A DNA stretch of 64,000 nucleotides, from contig JANQMH010000033.1 of assembly GCA_028280195.1 (NCBI GenBank), forward strand, positions 51,689 through 115,688. Reading direction: 5' to 3'. The translations under genes were made by a program, and so were the position numbers. Below, one piece after another: positions 1-8,587 of the stretch. The stretch is from Exilibacterium sp. (GTDB lineage: Bacteria; Pseudomonadota; Gammaproteobacteria; Pseudomonadales; Cellvibrionaceae). A model generated the notes under the pieces. That model made no database searches and had not been told where the DNA came from. It saw nothing but the letters and a program-made list of their open reading frames with translations. The first letter of the stretch is position 1. Every line of letters starts with the position of its first letter.

Positions 1-170
1 CGCTGCTATGGGCTGAGCAGTGGAACATTGCGCGTAAAAAGCATCGCAATACCTGTTCAGATTCTGAGCATGGCGTTGTGGCGTATTTCTGTTTTATAAA
101 ATATAAACCGCAACGCTCGCAACATTTTCCAGTTGTATATAAATGTATAGAGTGACGGTAATGGCCAACC

Positions 171-668
171 TTAGTGGAATAGCTGTCTGGCGGCGCTATC
201 GCCCACCTGATCTGATTCGCGTATCAAGCGGTAAATCTCGTCGATCTTACCAGCTTGCCCGAGTTGTGAGGTAAGTGAAAAAAGCGCGGTGTCGAGGCGC
301 GCCAGGGCGGCTATCCTGAGCTGGCGTCGCCCCTGGGATAGCTGGCAAAAAGCCAGCAGCTCGCTGTACAGCTGCCTGAGAACTGTTTCCGCCTGTTCCG
401 GGTAGCCGGCGATATTGAGGGTGGCAGCCAGGTTATGACTGGCAGTCACCCGCATATCCACCGGGTGTATTTGCCCGCTTGCCGGTGCCTGTACATCCAG
501 AATCAGGCCGGCGATTTCGCTTGCCATACCAAAGCAAAGGTATGCCTTGTCATGATTACCGCATTTATAGGCTTTTGCGCCACCAGCCATTAAATGGTGC
601 CATTGCGCTTGAGCATGGTCCGGTGAGGTGGCAAAGGTGTGGCGACGGTATTCACAGAGAAATCTCAT
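171..668 (-). CDS. Fur-linked TPR-like protein of unknown function
   Basis: Protein of 165 residues with no signal peptide or membrane segment; helical and TPR-like in composition (Ala, Leu and Gln rich). The N-terminus (RFLCEYRRH, then a KAYKCGNHDKAY region) resembles the product of the gene at 55431 (RGFLCHYHRTM, then REAVYRHDWQTAVFAY), so the two look like paralogues. That second copy lies beside a FagA-like gene, which points to the orfX-type protein of the pseudomonad fagA-fumC-orfX-sodA iron operon; this is inference. ATG at 668 is preferred over an upstream TTG at 686 because AAGG sits seven bases before it. The promoter region is a Fur-box palindrome ending at the base before the start codon. 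The function is unknown; an iron-starvation role is inferred from the Fur box alone. Confidence 0.7.
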   Translation of the reverse strand: MRFLCEYRRHTFATSPDHAQAQWHHLMAGGAKAYKCGNHDKAYLCFGMASEIAGLILDVQAPASGQIHPVDMRVTASHNLAATLNIAGYPEQAETVLRQLYSELLAFCQLSQGRRQLRIAALARLDTALFSLTSQLGQAGKIDEIYRLIRESDQVGDSAARQLFH

Positions 669-721
669 AATCAACCTTAATATCAAATGATAATCATTAT
701 CATTTGATATTAAGGTTGATT
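669..721. promoter_or_regulatory. 53-bp perfect palindrome containing a Fur box
   Basis: Bases 669-694 are the exact reverse complement of 696-721 around a single central C at 695. The core GATAATCATTATC (689-701) is a strong Fur-box match, flanked by ATCAAAT/ATTTGAT arms. The outer arms carry AAGG, which is the ribosome binding site of the leftward gene starting at 668; the mirror copy on the right faces no gene. It should repress the leftward gene when iron is plentiful. The same bases in RNA could form a 26-bp hairpin covering the ribosome binding site. Confidence 0.85.
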
Positions 722-856
722 TCCCGCGCTGTCAATACACGGCAGGTCTGAGGCCTGGAGCTGGCGAGGTATGACACAAGCCGTGGCCGGTTGTTGACAA
801 GGAAGTATAAGTTACTGAAAAATTTATTAAATTCTTAAATATCCGCGGTTTCATAC

Positions 857-885
857 TTGACTCGATTAATGCAAATCTCTAGTAT
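857..885 (+). promoter_or_regulatory. sigma-70 promoter of the tRNA-Arg gene
   Basis: TTGACT at 857-862 and TAGTAT at 880-885 are separated by exactly 17 bases. They are followed by a GC-rich discriminator (ACGCGGCC), typical of stringently controlled stable-RNA promoters. The tRNA begins about 40 bases downstream. Confidence 0.75.
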
Positions 886-925
886 ACGCGGCCTTGACAT
901 CAGCTCACGATGTTACGTCTGTTGC

Positions 926-1002
926 GCGCTCGTAGCTCAGCTGGATAGAGTACCTGGCTACGAACCAGGCGGTCGGAGGTTCGAATCCTCCCGAGCGCGC
1001 CA
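926..1002 (+). tRNA. tRNA-Arg (anticodon ACG)
   Basis: A 77-nt cloverleaf with encoded CCA (1000-1002). The acceptor stem GCGCTCG (926-932) pairs with CGAGCGC (992-998). The D arm holds AGCTCAGCTGGATAGAG, the anticodon loop is CTACGAA with ACG at 960-962 between CCTGG and CCAGG, and the T arm is GGAGG-TTCGAAT-CCTCC. It decodes CGU, and CGC/CGA after A34 modification. It is a single gene with its own promoter and terminator. Confidence 0.97.
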
Positions 1003-1027
1003 TATATTGTCGTCCAGTACAGTCCCT

Positions 1028-1063
1028 AAAAGCCCGTGAACCCCCCGTTTTACGGGCTTTTTT
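1028..1063 (+). terminator. Rho-independent terminator after tRNA-Arg
   Basis: AAAAGCCCGT (1028-1037) pairs with ACGGGCTTTT (1052-1061), with a loop of about 14 bases and a terminal T run. It lies 26 bases after the tRNA. Confidence 0.85.
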
Positions 1064-1099
1064 GTGTATAATGTGTCCAGTTCAATCCTGTCAAGTCCC

Positions 1100-1621
1100 T
1101 GTGTGATTCATAGACATCCTTTCATTATAATGGGCAGCTGTGAGCAGGGAAATTCAACAACGACTGAAGTGGGTGCGACTGTACGAAGACTGCGGTGATG
1201 CGGGCTTCGTATGTCGTCGGTGTGGAACACTACGCAAGTGGTGGCGGAAGTATCAGAAAGAGGGTGAAGAGAGCTTACAAAGCCATATTACAAAGCCATA
1301 GTAGGCGGCCTCACTCATCGCCCAATACCAAGATCAACGATGAGATGGAGAACCTGATTCTCGATCTCAGGAGATCACGTAATCTGGGAGCGAGGCAGCT
1401 TCAAAGCGAGCTATTGCGGCTTCACAATATTTCGTTATCTCTGGCGTCGATTCACAAAGTCTTCAAAAAACAGCAGCTCAAACCAGTTAAGAAGTTTAGG
1501 AAAAAGTCTGAATTCATCAGATACGAGAGGCCTATTCCTGGTGGCCGGGTTAAGCGAAGAGACGCCGCTTTCTGAGGGCGCTTACGCTGACTACCAGCCG
1601 ACAAAATCTATGAATCACACA
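1100..1621 (+). mobile_element. decayed IS481-type element, internally deleted, both ends intact
   Basis: TGTGTGATTCATAGA at 1100-1114 is the perfect reverse complement of 1607-1621, giving 15-bp terminal inverted repeats that begin with TGTG as in the IS481 family. Between them lies a broken transposase that keeps its N-terminal helix-turn-helix part but has lost the DDE catalytic domain. The whole unit is about 522 bp, half or less of an intact element. I see no clear target-site duplication (GTCCC outside the left end, TCCGA outside the right). It could only move if a related transposase acted in trans. Confidence 0.75.
1146..1575 (+). pseudogene. IS481-family transposase fragment, frameshifted and lacking the DDE domain
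   Basis: The N-terminal helix-turn-helix (RLKWVRLYEDCGDAGFVCRR) reads in one frame until a stop after position 1300. It continues in the next frame from SRRPHSSPNTKIND through LGARQLQSELLRLH to RYERPIPGGRV. The shift is explained by a perfect 13-bp tandem duplication (TTACAAAGCCATA at 1275-1287 and 1288-1300); removing one copy restores a single reading frame. After GGRV the catalytic core is absent. A third frame near 1560-1620 (ETPLSEG, then DYQPTKS) may be the leftover C-terminus. It cannot be functional. Confidence 0.8.
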
Positions 1622-1678
1622 TCCGACGTCGATAAACATCCGTTTTACTCCGAATAACAACTTCTGATTGACCTATTC

Positions 1679-2824
1679 ATGATAACTATTAGTAAACAGC
1701 GGGCCTGGCTACTTGTTTTAGTAGCACTCACAATGGGTGCGGGCGCTTTCTGGTGGTGGAGCAGCCGCCCGGTGACCGTGTATAAAACCGAACCCCTGGC
1801 AACCGGGGATATCGAGGCAGTGGTCGCCGCTATCGGCACGGTGGAACCCCGTAATTCGGTGGAAGTGGGCGTGCAGGTCTCCGGGCAGATTACCCGCCTT
1901 TATGTGGAGCCCGGCGATATTGTGCAAAAAGGGCAACTGCTGGCAGAAATCGACCCCAGCGTATTGGCAGCGGTAGTCGATGCCGGGCGGGCAGAGCTGG
2001 CTATGCTCGAGGCGCAGCTGCTGGAACGCCAGGCCGAGGTGACGCTGGCCGAACAAAAACACCGGCGCCAGCTAAAGCTATTCGGCGATGGTTCCACACC
2101 GGAGGAGGAGTTGCAGATTGCCCAGGCCAATCTGACGGTGGCTCAGGCGCGGGTGAAGCAGTTGCAAGCGAGCATTCAGCAAACCCAGTCGCAACTCAAG
2201 GCCGATGAAGCGCGGCTTGGCTATAGCCGTATCTATGCGCCCATGGCCGGCACAGTATTGACCATTGCGGTGAAAGCTGGCCAGACACTCAATGCCAATT
2301 ACCAAACGCCCTCACTACTGCAAATTGCGGATCTCTCCACCATGCGTATTCGGGCCTACGTCTCCGAAGCGGATATCCATCGTATTCGCCGCGGCATGCC
2401 GGTGCGCTTTAACACGCTGGGTAATACCGGACGAGTTTGGCACAGTCAGGTTGACCAAGTCATGCCTGCTCCCCCCAAGGCCGCTGAAGACAGCGGCGAA
2501 CTCCTCGCCGTTACCTACACCGTACTGTTTGATGTGGACAACAGCGATGACGCACTGATGCCAGGTATGACCACCGAGGCGGATTTTGTCGTCACCTCGG
2601 CCCGCAATGTGACAGTGGCGCCGCTGGCGGCACTAGCGCGGGAATCCCCCGGCGGCGACGTCTACCTGGCACGGATACTATTGCCCAATGGCTATACCGA
2701 ACAGCGCCAGGTCACTCTGGGCCGCCGCGATCGCGTGCGCGCGGAGGTGCTGACCGGTTTACAGCCAGGCGAGCAACTTGTGATCGGCACACAGCAATAT
2801 GCCCGCCGCAGGAATAGCTGGTGA
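1679..2824 (+). CDS. MacA-type periplasmic adaptor of an efflux pump
   Basis: Periplasmic membrane-fusion protein of 381 residues that would link an inner-membrane transporter to a TolC-type outer-membrane channel. It has an N-terminal membrane anchor ([18 protein letters not shown], residues 10-27) and a first lipoyl half ([20 protein letters not shown], about 68-87). A long alpha-helical hairpin rich in Ala, Gln and Glu follows (about 100-180), then the second lipoyl half ([12 protein letters not shown]) and the beta-barrel with the [11 protein letters not shown] motif. MacB follows with a one-base overlap (TGATG), so the two are translated together. No outer-membrane channel gene is nearby. 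No strong ribosome binding site precedes the ATG at 1679, so the start is a little uncertain. Confidence 0.9.
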   Translation: MITISKQRAWLLVLVALTMGAGAFWWWSSRPVTVYKTEPLATGDIEAVVAAIGTVEPRNSVEVGVQVSGQITRLYVEPGDIVQKGQLLAEIDPSVLAAVVDAGRAELAMLEAQLLERQAEVTLAEQKHRRQLKLFGDGSTPEEELQIAQANLTVAQARVKQLQASIQQTQSQLKADEARLGYSRIYAPMAGTVLTIAVKAGQTLNANYQTPSLLQIADLSTMRIRAYVSEADIHRIRRGMPVRFNTLGNTGRVWHSQVDQVMPAPPKAAEDSGELLAVTYTVLFDVDNSDDALMPGMTTEADFVVTSARNVTVAPLAALARESPGGDVYLARILLPNGYTEQRQVTLGRRDRVRAEVLTGLQPGEQLVIGTQQYARRRNSW

Positions 2825-4812
2825 TGCCGTTGATCAGCCTGCGGGGCATCAGTAAACACTACGGCGGTGACGACGGCACCCCGCGAGCTGAAGTGTTGCA
2901 CGATATCGACCTGGAGATTGACGCCGGCGAGTTCGTCGCCATCGTCGGCGCATCGGGATCAGGGAAATCCACGCTGATGCATATCCTCGGTTGTATGGAT
3001 CGCCCCTCCTCAGGTCAGTACCTTTTCAACGGCGAGGATGTCGCCACCCTGGACAGCGACCAACTGGCAGCATTGCGGCGCGAGGCATTTGGTTTTGTGT
3101 TTCAGGCCTATCACCTGATTCCTACCGAGAGCGCCCGCGAGAATGTCGAAGTGCCGGCCCTCTATGCGGGTATGAACGAAACCTCCCGCCAGACACGGGC
3201 TACTGAACTGCTGCAACGCTTAGGTCTCGAGGATCACCTGGACAATCGTCCGTCCCAGCTTTCTGGTGGCCAACAGCAGCGCGTGTCGATCGCCCGCGCT
3301 CTGATTAATGGCGGTCAGGTCATTCTCGCCGATGAGCCCACCGGCGCACTGGACAGCGAAACCGGCGAAGAAGTGATGGATTTGCTGACTGATCTCGCTG
3401 CCAAGGGCCACACCGTTATCCTGATCACCCACGACTATAAACTCGCGGCCCGGTCGCAACGCGTCATTGAAATTCAGGATGGGCGAATGGTCGGCGACAG
3501 GCGAGAGTTGCGCCAAGGTATGCGTTGTAATGAAGGTATGCGTTGCAAGACAGAAACGGCCAGCAGGAGGCGAGGTGACGACAGTTCGCCGCGACCAACG
3601 TACAACCACCACAGTGCACAACTCAGGGAGGAGCTGCGCGATGCCTGTCGCGCAGCCTGGCGAGTGTTACTGATCAACCGTGCCCGTACCCTGCTAACCC
3701 TGTTGGGTATTATTATCGGCGTGGCCTCGGTGGTGATCATGCTGGCGGTGGGCGAGGGCGCCAAGCGCGCGGTGATGGCCCAGTTGAATGCCCTGGGACC
3801 CAATATGCTCCACGTGGGCCCCACCAGCCCCAAAACCGGGGGGCCTCGCGGGGTCATCACCGACGGGGATATCGCCGCCATAGCACAACTGCCAGAGGTG
3901 CGTCGGGTCATGGCGGTTGTGCGCGATATGGCGCTGGTGCGCTACGGTGCCGTCAGCCACAACTATCGGGTCCTGGCCGCCACTGAAGTGATGCCGGAGA
4001 TAAACCGCTGGCCGCTGGCGCAGGGTCGCTTTTACACCAGTGAGGAAAATCGCAACGTGGCGCCAGTGGTCGTACTAGGCCAGCTGGCTTATCGTCGATT
4101 TTTCCCCGACAATACCGATCCCTTGGGACAGCAAATTCTGATCAATGAGGCCCCTTACGAAATCATCGGTGTGCTGAGTGAGAAAGGCGCTGAATCCGGA
4201 TTTAGCGATCACGATAGACGCCTGTATGTGCCGCGTCGGACGGGTATGGTGCGCTTATTCCCCGCCCGGCGCAACGAAAGTTATCTGGTTGTGGAAGTTG
4301 TCAGCAGCGATCTGGTGCAGCAAGCCGAACAACGGCTGGAAGCCCTATTGCTGGAGCGCCACGGCCGGGAAGATTTCTGGTTGAACAATGCTGCCGCCCG
4401 ACACCAGGCGATGTTGGCCACCCGCAACAACATGACCCTGATGCTCGCTCTGATCGCCGCTATTTCACTGCTGGTAGGCGGCATTGGCGTGATGAACGTG
4501 ATGCTGATGACAGTGCGCGAGCGGGTACGGGAAATCGGTATCCGCATAGCCACCGGCGCCCACCAGCGGGATATCCTGCGCCAGTTCATCACTGAGGCGG
4601 CGCTGGTCTCACTGCTCGGTGGCGCCATTGGCGCGACCTTGAGTCTGGTCATTATCGCCGTGCTGGCCCTGGTGGGGGTTCCGGTGGCGTTATCTCTGAG
4701 TGCCTTACTGGGTGCAGTTATCTGCGCGGTGGTTGTCGGCGTCGTGTTTGGCTTGATGCCCGCCCGGCAGGCGGCGCGGCTGGACCCGGTAGTGGCTCTG
4801 GCGGGGGAATAG
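2824..4812 (+). CDS. MacB-type ABC transporter (fused ATPase and permease)
   Basis: A tripartite-efflux ABC protein of about 662 residues that works with the MacA-type protein before it. The ATPase domain shows Walker [10 protein letters not shown], the Q-loop FQAYHL, signature LSGGQQQR, Walker [13 protein letters not shown] and the switch histidine in LITHD. After a linker come a first membrane helix ([20 protein letters not shown]), a large periplasmic MacB_PCD domain and three C-terminal helices. The linker is unusual: GMRC is repeated five residues apart ([11 protein letters not shown]), from a short direct repeat in the DNA. MacAB pumps export macrolides, peptides, lipopeptides and, in the pseudomonad PvdRT-OpmQ pump, pyoverdine. 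Beside a PvdE-like exporter and a lasso cluster, peptide export is a reasonable inference. Confidence 0.92.
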   Translation: MPLISLRGISKHYGGDDGTPRAEVLHDIDLEIDAGEFVAIVGASGSGKSTLMHILGCMDRPSSGQYLFNGEDVATLDSDQLAALRREAFGFVFQAYHLIPTESARENVEVPALYAGMNETSRQTRATELLQRLGLEDHLDNRPSQLSGGQQQRVSIARALINGGQVILADEPTGALDSETGEEVMDLLTDLAAKGHTVILITHDYKLAARSQRVIEIQDGRMVGDRRELRQGMRCNEGMRCKTETASRRRGDDSSPRPTYNHHSAQLREELRDACRAAWRVLLINRARTLLTLLGIIIGVASVVIMLAVGEGAKRAVMAQLNALGPNMLHVGPTSPKTGGPRGVITDGDIAAIAQLPEVRRVMAVVRDMALVRYGAVSHNYRVLAATEVMPEINRWPLAQGRFYTSEENRNVAPVVVLGQLAYRRFFPDNTDPLGQQILINEAPYEIIGVLSEKGAESGFSDHDRRLYVPRRTGMVRLFPARRNESYLVVEVVSSDLVQQAEQRLEALLLERHGREDFWLNNAAARHQAMLATRNNMTLMLALIAAISLLVGGIGVMNVMLMTVRERVREIGIRIATGAHQRDILRQFITEAALVSLLGGAIGATLSLVIIAVLALVGVPVALSLSALLGAVICAVVVGVVFGLMPARQAARLDPVVALAGE

Positions 4813-4821
4813 ACAGGCATC

Positions 4822-6423
4822 ATGCTGGCTTATCTTATTCGACAATCTCGCCTGTTGCTGATAGCCGCCTCTGTAGCCAGCGTAGTATCGGGTATCTGCG
4901 GTGTATTGATGATCTCCAGAATCAATGCTGCACTAACAACAGAAAACCATTCTGCCGTGCTGATCTGGAGTTTTTTCGGAATCATCGTCGTGTTGATGCT
5001 GTGCCGGATTTTATCTTCCGCACTGTTCGAATACCTGGCTCAACACGCCATGGCGGAGCTAAGGCGCTATATCTCCGGCAGGGTTTTGGCGGCTGAGCTG
5101 CGGCAATTGGAGGTAATAGGGAGCCCGAAAGTCCATTCCGCATTAAGCGAGCACTGCACGAGCGTCGTCCAGTTTTTCGTTACCCTGCCATCTCTATTGA
5201 ACAACTCCGTGGTCGTTATTGGGTGCATGGTTTATCTGTTCATCCTGTCATGGCAAATATTTTTCGCCGCGATTGTGATGGTCGGGTTGGCATCTTTGGG
5301 GCACTATCTGGCACAGTTTAAAGCGTTAGGGTTTTTAAAAAAAGCCTCTCGCGAGCAAGATCGGCTGTTTGGTTACTTTCGGGCCCTGACTGAAGGGGCG
5401 AAGGAATTGCGCCTCAATGAGCACAAGCGCCTCTTGTTCCGGGAAGAGTTATTGGGTCAATCCATCGAAGACGTGCGCAAAAACCGCACCACGGGCGCTG
5501 CGATTTTTATGGTTTCCTCCAGATGGGGCAACTTTCTTATCTATGCATTCCTTGGCTTGGTACTGTTTGTCCTCGCGGACGATATCCCCAATCGCACTCA
5601 GGTGATGACCGGGTTTGCGCTGGTATTTTTTTATATGATGGGGCCGTTGGAAGGGCTGCTAAGCGCCATTCCCCGTGCCAAGGTTTCCGGTGTGGCCGCT
5701 GACCGCATTGACGAGATTGTCAAAGAGATGTCTGAAGTCGCGCCAGTGTCAACCTCGGTTTTCCCTGATCGCTCATTCAGTTCTTTACAAATGAAGGCAG
5801 TGGTGCATCGCTATTACCATGAGCAAAGCGATGAGCTGTTCGAACTGGGCCCTATTGATCTGGCGTTTCAGCCGGGAACGATTACCTTTCTGGTTGGCGG
5901 TAACGGCAGCGGCAAAACGACGTTGGCGAAGCTGGTGACCGGGCTCTATGCACCGGAGTCCGGTGCTGTCATTGTCGATGGCGTGCCTGTCAATGACGCC
6001 AACCGCGGCAGCTATCGACAGCTATTCTCCGCCGTTTTCTCAGACTTTTATTTATTTGAGCGCCTGTTGGAGCTGGATCGCCCCGATCTCGACGAAGCTG
6101 GCAACCAGTTGCTACAGCAGTTGCATTTACAGCACAAGGTCAAGGTCAGCGATGGCGCGTTTACCACTCAGTCGCTTTCTCAAGGACAACGCAAGCGGCT
6201 GGCGCTGGTGGCTGCGCGCTTGGAAGATCGGCCGTTTCTGGTATTTGATGAGTGGGCCGCAGACCAGGACCCCGCATTCAAAGAGGTGTTTTATCGAGAG
6301 CTATTGCCTGAACTGAAAGCGCAGGGTAAGGCCGTCCTGGTGATCTCCCATGATGACAGGTATTTTAACCTGGGAGACCGGCTGCTGAAATTGGAGAACG
6401 GGAGACTGAGCCCGCTACCGTGA
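4822..6423 (+). CDS. cyclic-peptide/siderophore ABC exporter (PvdE/SyrD type)
   Basis: ABC half-transporter of 533 residues, with a six-helix membrane domain (about residues 1-290) followed by an ATPase domain. It has Walker A GGNGSGKTT, signature LSQGQRKRL and Walker B plus D-loop LVFDEWAADQDP. The DEWAADQDP string is diagnostic of the PvdE/SyrD cyclic-peptide exporters rather than of the McjD exporter of microcin J25. It begins 10 bases after the MacB stop with AGG five bases before the ATG, so it belongs to the same transcript. It would move a peptide or peptidic siderophore across the inner membrane, with MacAB possibly completing export. It is the best candidate exporter for the lasso peptides encoded 1.2 kb downstream, though that link is inferred from position. 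Confidence 0.9.
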   Translation: MLAYLIRQSRLLLIAASVASVVSGICGVLMISRINAALTTENHSAVLIWSFFGIIVVLMLCRILSSALFEYLAQHAMAELRRYISGRVLAAELRQLEVIGSPKVHSALSEHCTSVVQFFVTLPSLLNNSVVVIGCMVYLFILSWQIFFAAIVMVGLASLGHYLAQFKALGFLKKASREQDRLFGYFRALTEGAKELRLNEHKRLLFREELLGQSIEDVRKNRTTGAAIFMVSSRWGNFLIYAFLGLVLFVLADDIPNRTQVMTGFALVFFYMMGPLEGLLSAIPRAKVSGVAADRIDEIVKEMSEVAPVSTSVFPDRSFSSLQMKAVVHRYYHEQSDELFELGPIDLAFQPGTITFLVGGNGSGKTTLAKLVTGLYAPESGAVIVDGVPVNDANRGSYRQLFSAVFSDFYLFERLLELDRPDLDEAGNQLLQQLHLQHKVKVSDGAFTTQSLSQGQRKRLALVAARLEDRPFLVFDEWAADQDPAFKEVFYRELLPELKAQGKAVLVISHDDRYFNLGDRLLKLENGRLSPLP

Positions 6424-6438
6424 GCCTTGTTGGCGCTA

Positions 6439-6536
6439 CAATGCCTGTACTGCAATATCGGTGCTGTAATGTTGGTATTACAATATCGGTACTACAATAT
6501 CGGTACTACAATACTGATACTACAGCGTCGGCACTG
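6439..6536. repeat. seven tandem copies of a 14-bp unit
   Basis: Units of the form CAATATCGGTACTA start at 6439, 6453, 6467, 6481, 6495, 6509 and 6523. Copies at 6481 and 6495 are identical and the outer copies are diverged. The array lies between two converging genes and covers the last codons and stop of the leftward gene ending at 6520. Confidence 0.9.
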
Positions 6537-7446
6537 ACGACTTCTGCAAGTCCAACTTGGCTTTAAGAACAGAAGTTTTGCGGATCACGGGTACGATGCG
6601 CGTCAGACGAGGATCGGCATAGTCCTTGAACAACGGCGGTCGCGGCGCGTCGAGATAAAATGCTCGATCCTGTTTAACCGCTGCAGGTAACAGGAAATCT
6701 GACACATCGGCCTCCGAAGCGTCAATCAACAGACAAGGCACATAGCGAAAGCCCAACTCACGCAGTGCATAGACGCGGTGTGAACCATTGATCAGGATGA
6801 TGCGATTACCCGATCGAGTGGCGCTGATCACGTTGTCGCTGAATCCCACATACATCACGATCGCATGACTTGCCGAGCCGACCGGATTGAAGTTTTGAAT
6901 CGCATCCGGTTCGACGGTGACAACGTCCAGGAAACGCAGATCATTGGACGCCGACGTGAACATATAGCCGCCATCGGATTGCGTGCAACGCACCGGAGGA
7001 TGCGCGTGAGCACCGCTACACGACACCAGGTCGATAATATCCTGCGCACTCGGAGTAGATGCGAGCGAGGCCTTGATCTGCTCGACATGATGCAAGTTGA
7101 TCGACTCCTGAAAAACGACCAAGCGGTCAATCTCCACCATGCACCAGCGCCGCGGTACCAGGGAAATCATTCTGTGCATCGACGGTTGCTGGAGTACTTG
7201 TTCGGCCAAAGGTTTCATTTCTTGCGAAAGCTCGCGCACACCGATACTGTCGGCGATACCTGCTTCCTCTTTCATAATGTTTAGCGCCACAGCGCGCGCT
7301 TCGCGCCATTCAGCCACTAGTACAGGGTCGTCAAAACTTCGAGGCGGACACCGCTCCCTAATAAATCGAATGAATTTCGGTAACGGAAATAATCCCTTGA
7401 TCACCAGGGTCGGATTGCTGGCGTCTTCGTCGATAGTCGTGTTCAT
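6520..7446 (-). CDS. ParB/sulfiredoxin-fold-like protein divergent from the lasso cluster
   Basis: Soluble protein of 308 residues that I cannot assign to a named family. A stretch near residues 215-240 (IILINGSHRVYALRELGFRY, followed by VPCLLID) matches the DGxHR-type core of ParB-like nuclease or kinase folds, where an acidic or Asn residue, Gly, His and Arg form the nucleotide site. The rest has no motif I recognise. AGGA sits nine bases before the ATG at 7446. It diverges from the first lasso precursor across a 179-bp intergenic region, so it may share control with the cluster. Possible roles are precursor modification (for example phosphorylation) or regulation. The 14-bp repeat array overlaps its 3' end, so its C-terminus may vary between strains. 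Confidence 0.6.
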   Translation of the reverse strand: MNTTIDEDASNPTLVIKGLFPLPKFIRFIRERCPPRSFDDPVLVAEWREARAVALNIMKEEAGIADSIGVRELSQEMKPLAEQVLQQPSMHRMISLVPRRWCMVEIDRLVVFQESINLHHVEQIKASLASTPSAQDIIDLVSCSGAHAHPPVRCTQSDGGYMFTSASNDLRFLDVVTVEPDAIQNFNPVGSASHAIVMYVGFSDNVISATRSGNRIILINGSHRVYALRELGFRYVPCLLIDASEADVSDFLLPAAVKQDRAFYLDAPRPPLFKDYADPRLTRIVPVIRKTSVLKAKLDLQKSSVPTL

Positions 7447-7625
7447 CTATCGGCATCCTGTTTGTAGTGGATTATTGGCTTGCCATCGAAAATGATATAG
7501 TATATTTCTTCTTTGTGTCGAATCAATAGTCGACGGCTTTTGCATTTATCCGTAGTTTTTTATCAATCAGCCAATGATTGATAAGAATATTTACTATATA
7601 TACTTACGAGCAAAAGGAACTGATT

Positions 7626-7808
7626 ATGAACGAACTCATTGAACTCGGTGTGCTGAATACGGAACTCAAGTCGCAAAACAACGGTGCTTTGCCGGATCAC
7701 GAGCTTAGAGACCTGGGCTTGGTAGTTGCGGAAACCAAAGCACATGACCACGGTACCAAGATGGACGATACTTTCCCATCTACATCTCCAGACTCTCTTT
7801 CACGGTAA
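7626..7808 (+). CDS. lasso peptide precursor A1
   Basis: Precursor of 60 residues just before the lasso B and C genes. Leader residues 1-38 end in AETK, with the Thr at -2 that lasso cyclases require. The predicted core (39-60, 22 residues) begins with Ala and has Asp at position 9 (AHDHGTKMD), which fits a nine-residue macrolactam ring; the tail is Ser/Pro rich and ends in Arg. The leader also contains an older copy of the same pattern: residues 3-24 (ELIELGVLNTELK then SQNNGALPD) align with 26-47 at a 23-residue spacing. AAAAGGAA at 7612-7619 is the ribosome binding site. Its paralogue lies at 10631. I do not recognise the core as that of a characterised lasso peptide. Confidence 0.85.
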   Translation: MNELIELGVLNTELKSQNNGALPDHELRDLGLVVAETKAHDHGTKMDDTFPSTSPDSLSR

Positions 7809-7872
7809 AGACCAGGCGAGCGGTGTGATCAAGGCCTGCATCGCTCGCTCTGCAAAAACTAATGAGGTCTCC

Positions 7873-8574
7873 ATGGGTACGGCGACACCCCCCTATTTTC
7901 TGTCAAAACAAGCCCATGTGTGCGTCGCCAGCGACACGCTATTTTTATTGGATGAAGCCAATGGAAAATACCTGTCGATTGGCAAAGAGCAAGCGGCAAG
8001 CCTCGCGCCCTTTATTTTGGATTGGCCGATAACATCAAAAAATGGCAATACGCCAACGCTGCTTCAATCCCTGCTTGGCCGCAGCCTGATTACCAAAGAT
8101 CCCAAGCTGGGAAAATCCGCCACACCTGCAACAATACAGATGCCTGTGGCCTGGTTGCGAGATGGCCAGCCTCGAGGACGCCCCAGGATCACAGCGAATG
8201 ACTTTTACAGATTCTCGATGTCAGTGGCCTACGCCCTTGGCAGTAAAAAATATTTGCCGTTTAGACGCATTGTTTCGACGGTGCAAAAAAGGAAGCGACC
8301 TGCCCAAGAGCGACAGGTTCAAACCGACGTACTGGCATCGTTGATTCGTGTGTTCGATTGGCTGCGGCCGCTCGCCTTTAAGAAGACGAATGAATGCTTT
8401 TTATATTGCCTGGCGCTCAACGAATTTTTGTCGAAATACGGTGTCTACCCGACCTGGATATTCGCGGTACAAGCGCGGCCTTTCACCGCTCACTGTTGGC
8501 TACAGTACGGCGATCAGGCGCTGACTGATATACCATTCAACTTGCGTCGGATGGTCCCGATCCTCGTTATCTGA
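7873..8574 (+). CDS. lasso peptide maturation protein B (RRE plus leader protease)
   Basis: Protein of 233 residues with the fused McjB architecture of proteobacteria. The N-terminal part (about 1-85, including FLSKQAHVCVASDTLFLLDE) is the leader-binding RRE; the C-terminal part is a transglutaminase-like cysteine protease that cuts the leader. Likely catalytic residues are Cys175 (KTNECFLYC), His207 (FTAHCW) and Asp219 (LTDIPF), with the usual spacing and a final PILVI. The open frame extends upstream through the precursor gene, but ATG 7873 has GAGG six bases before it and removes the overlap. It acts in the cytoplasm with the C protein encoded 13 bases downstream. Confidence 0.9.
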   Translation: MGTATPPYFLSKQAHVCVASDTLFLLDEANGKYLSIGKEQAASLAPFILDWPITSKNGNTPTLLQSLLGRSLITKDPKLGKSATPATIQMPVAWLRDGQPRGRPRITANDFYRFSMSVAYALGSKKYLPFRRIVSTVQKRKRPAQERQVQTDVLASLIRVFDWLRPLAFKKTNECFLYCLALNEFLSKYGVYPTWIFAVQARPFTAHCWLQYGDQALTDIPFNLRRMVPILVI

Positions 8575-8587
8575 AGGTACAGACCCC

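Noticed and set aside
857..1039. Rightward open frame of 60 codons across the tRNA-Arg gene
   Set aside because: It is the tRNA and its promoter read as protein; the cloverleaf is complete and there is no ribosome binding site.
926..1621. tRNA-Arg as an integration site for an island with the IS relic at its edge
   Set aside because: I found no repeat of the tRNA 3' end downstream and no integrase gene; the IS ends account for the element.
6439..6536. Possible CRISPR array
   Set aside because: The 14-bp units are directly adjacent with no spacers, so this is a tandem repeat.
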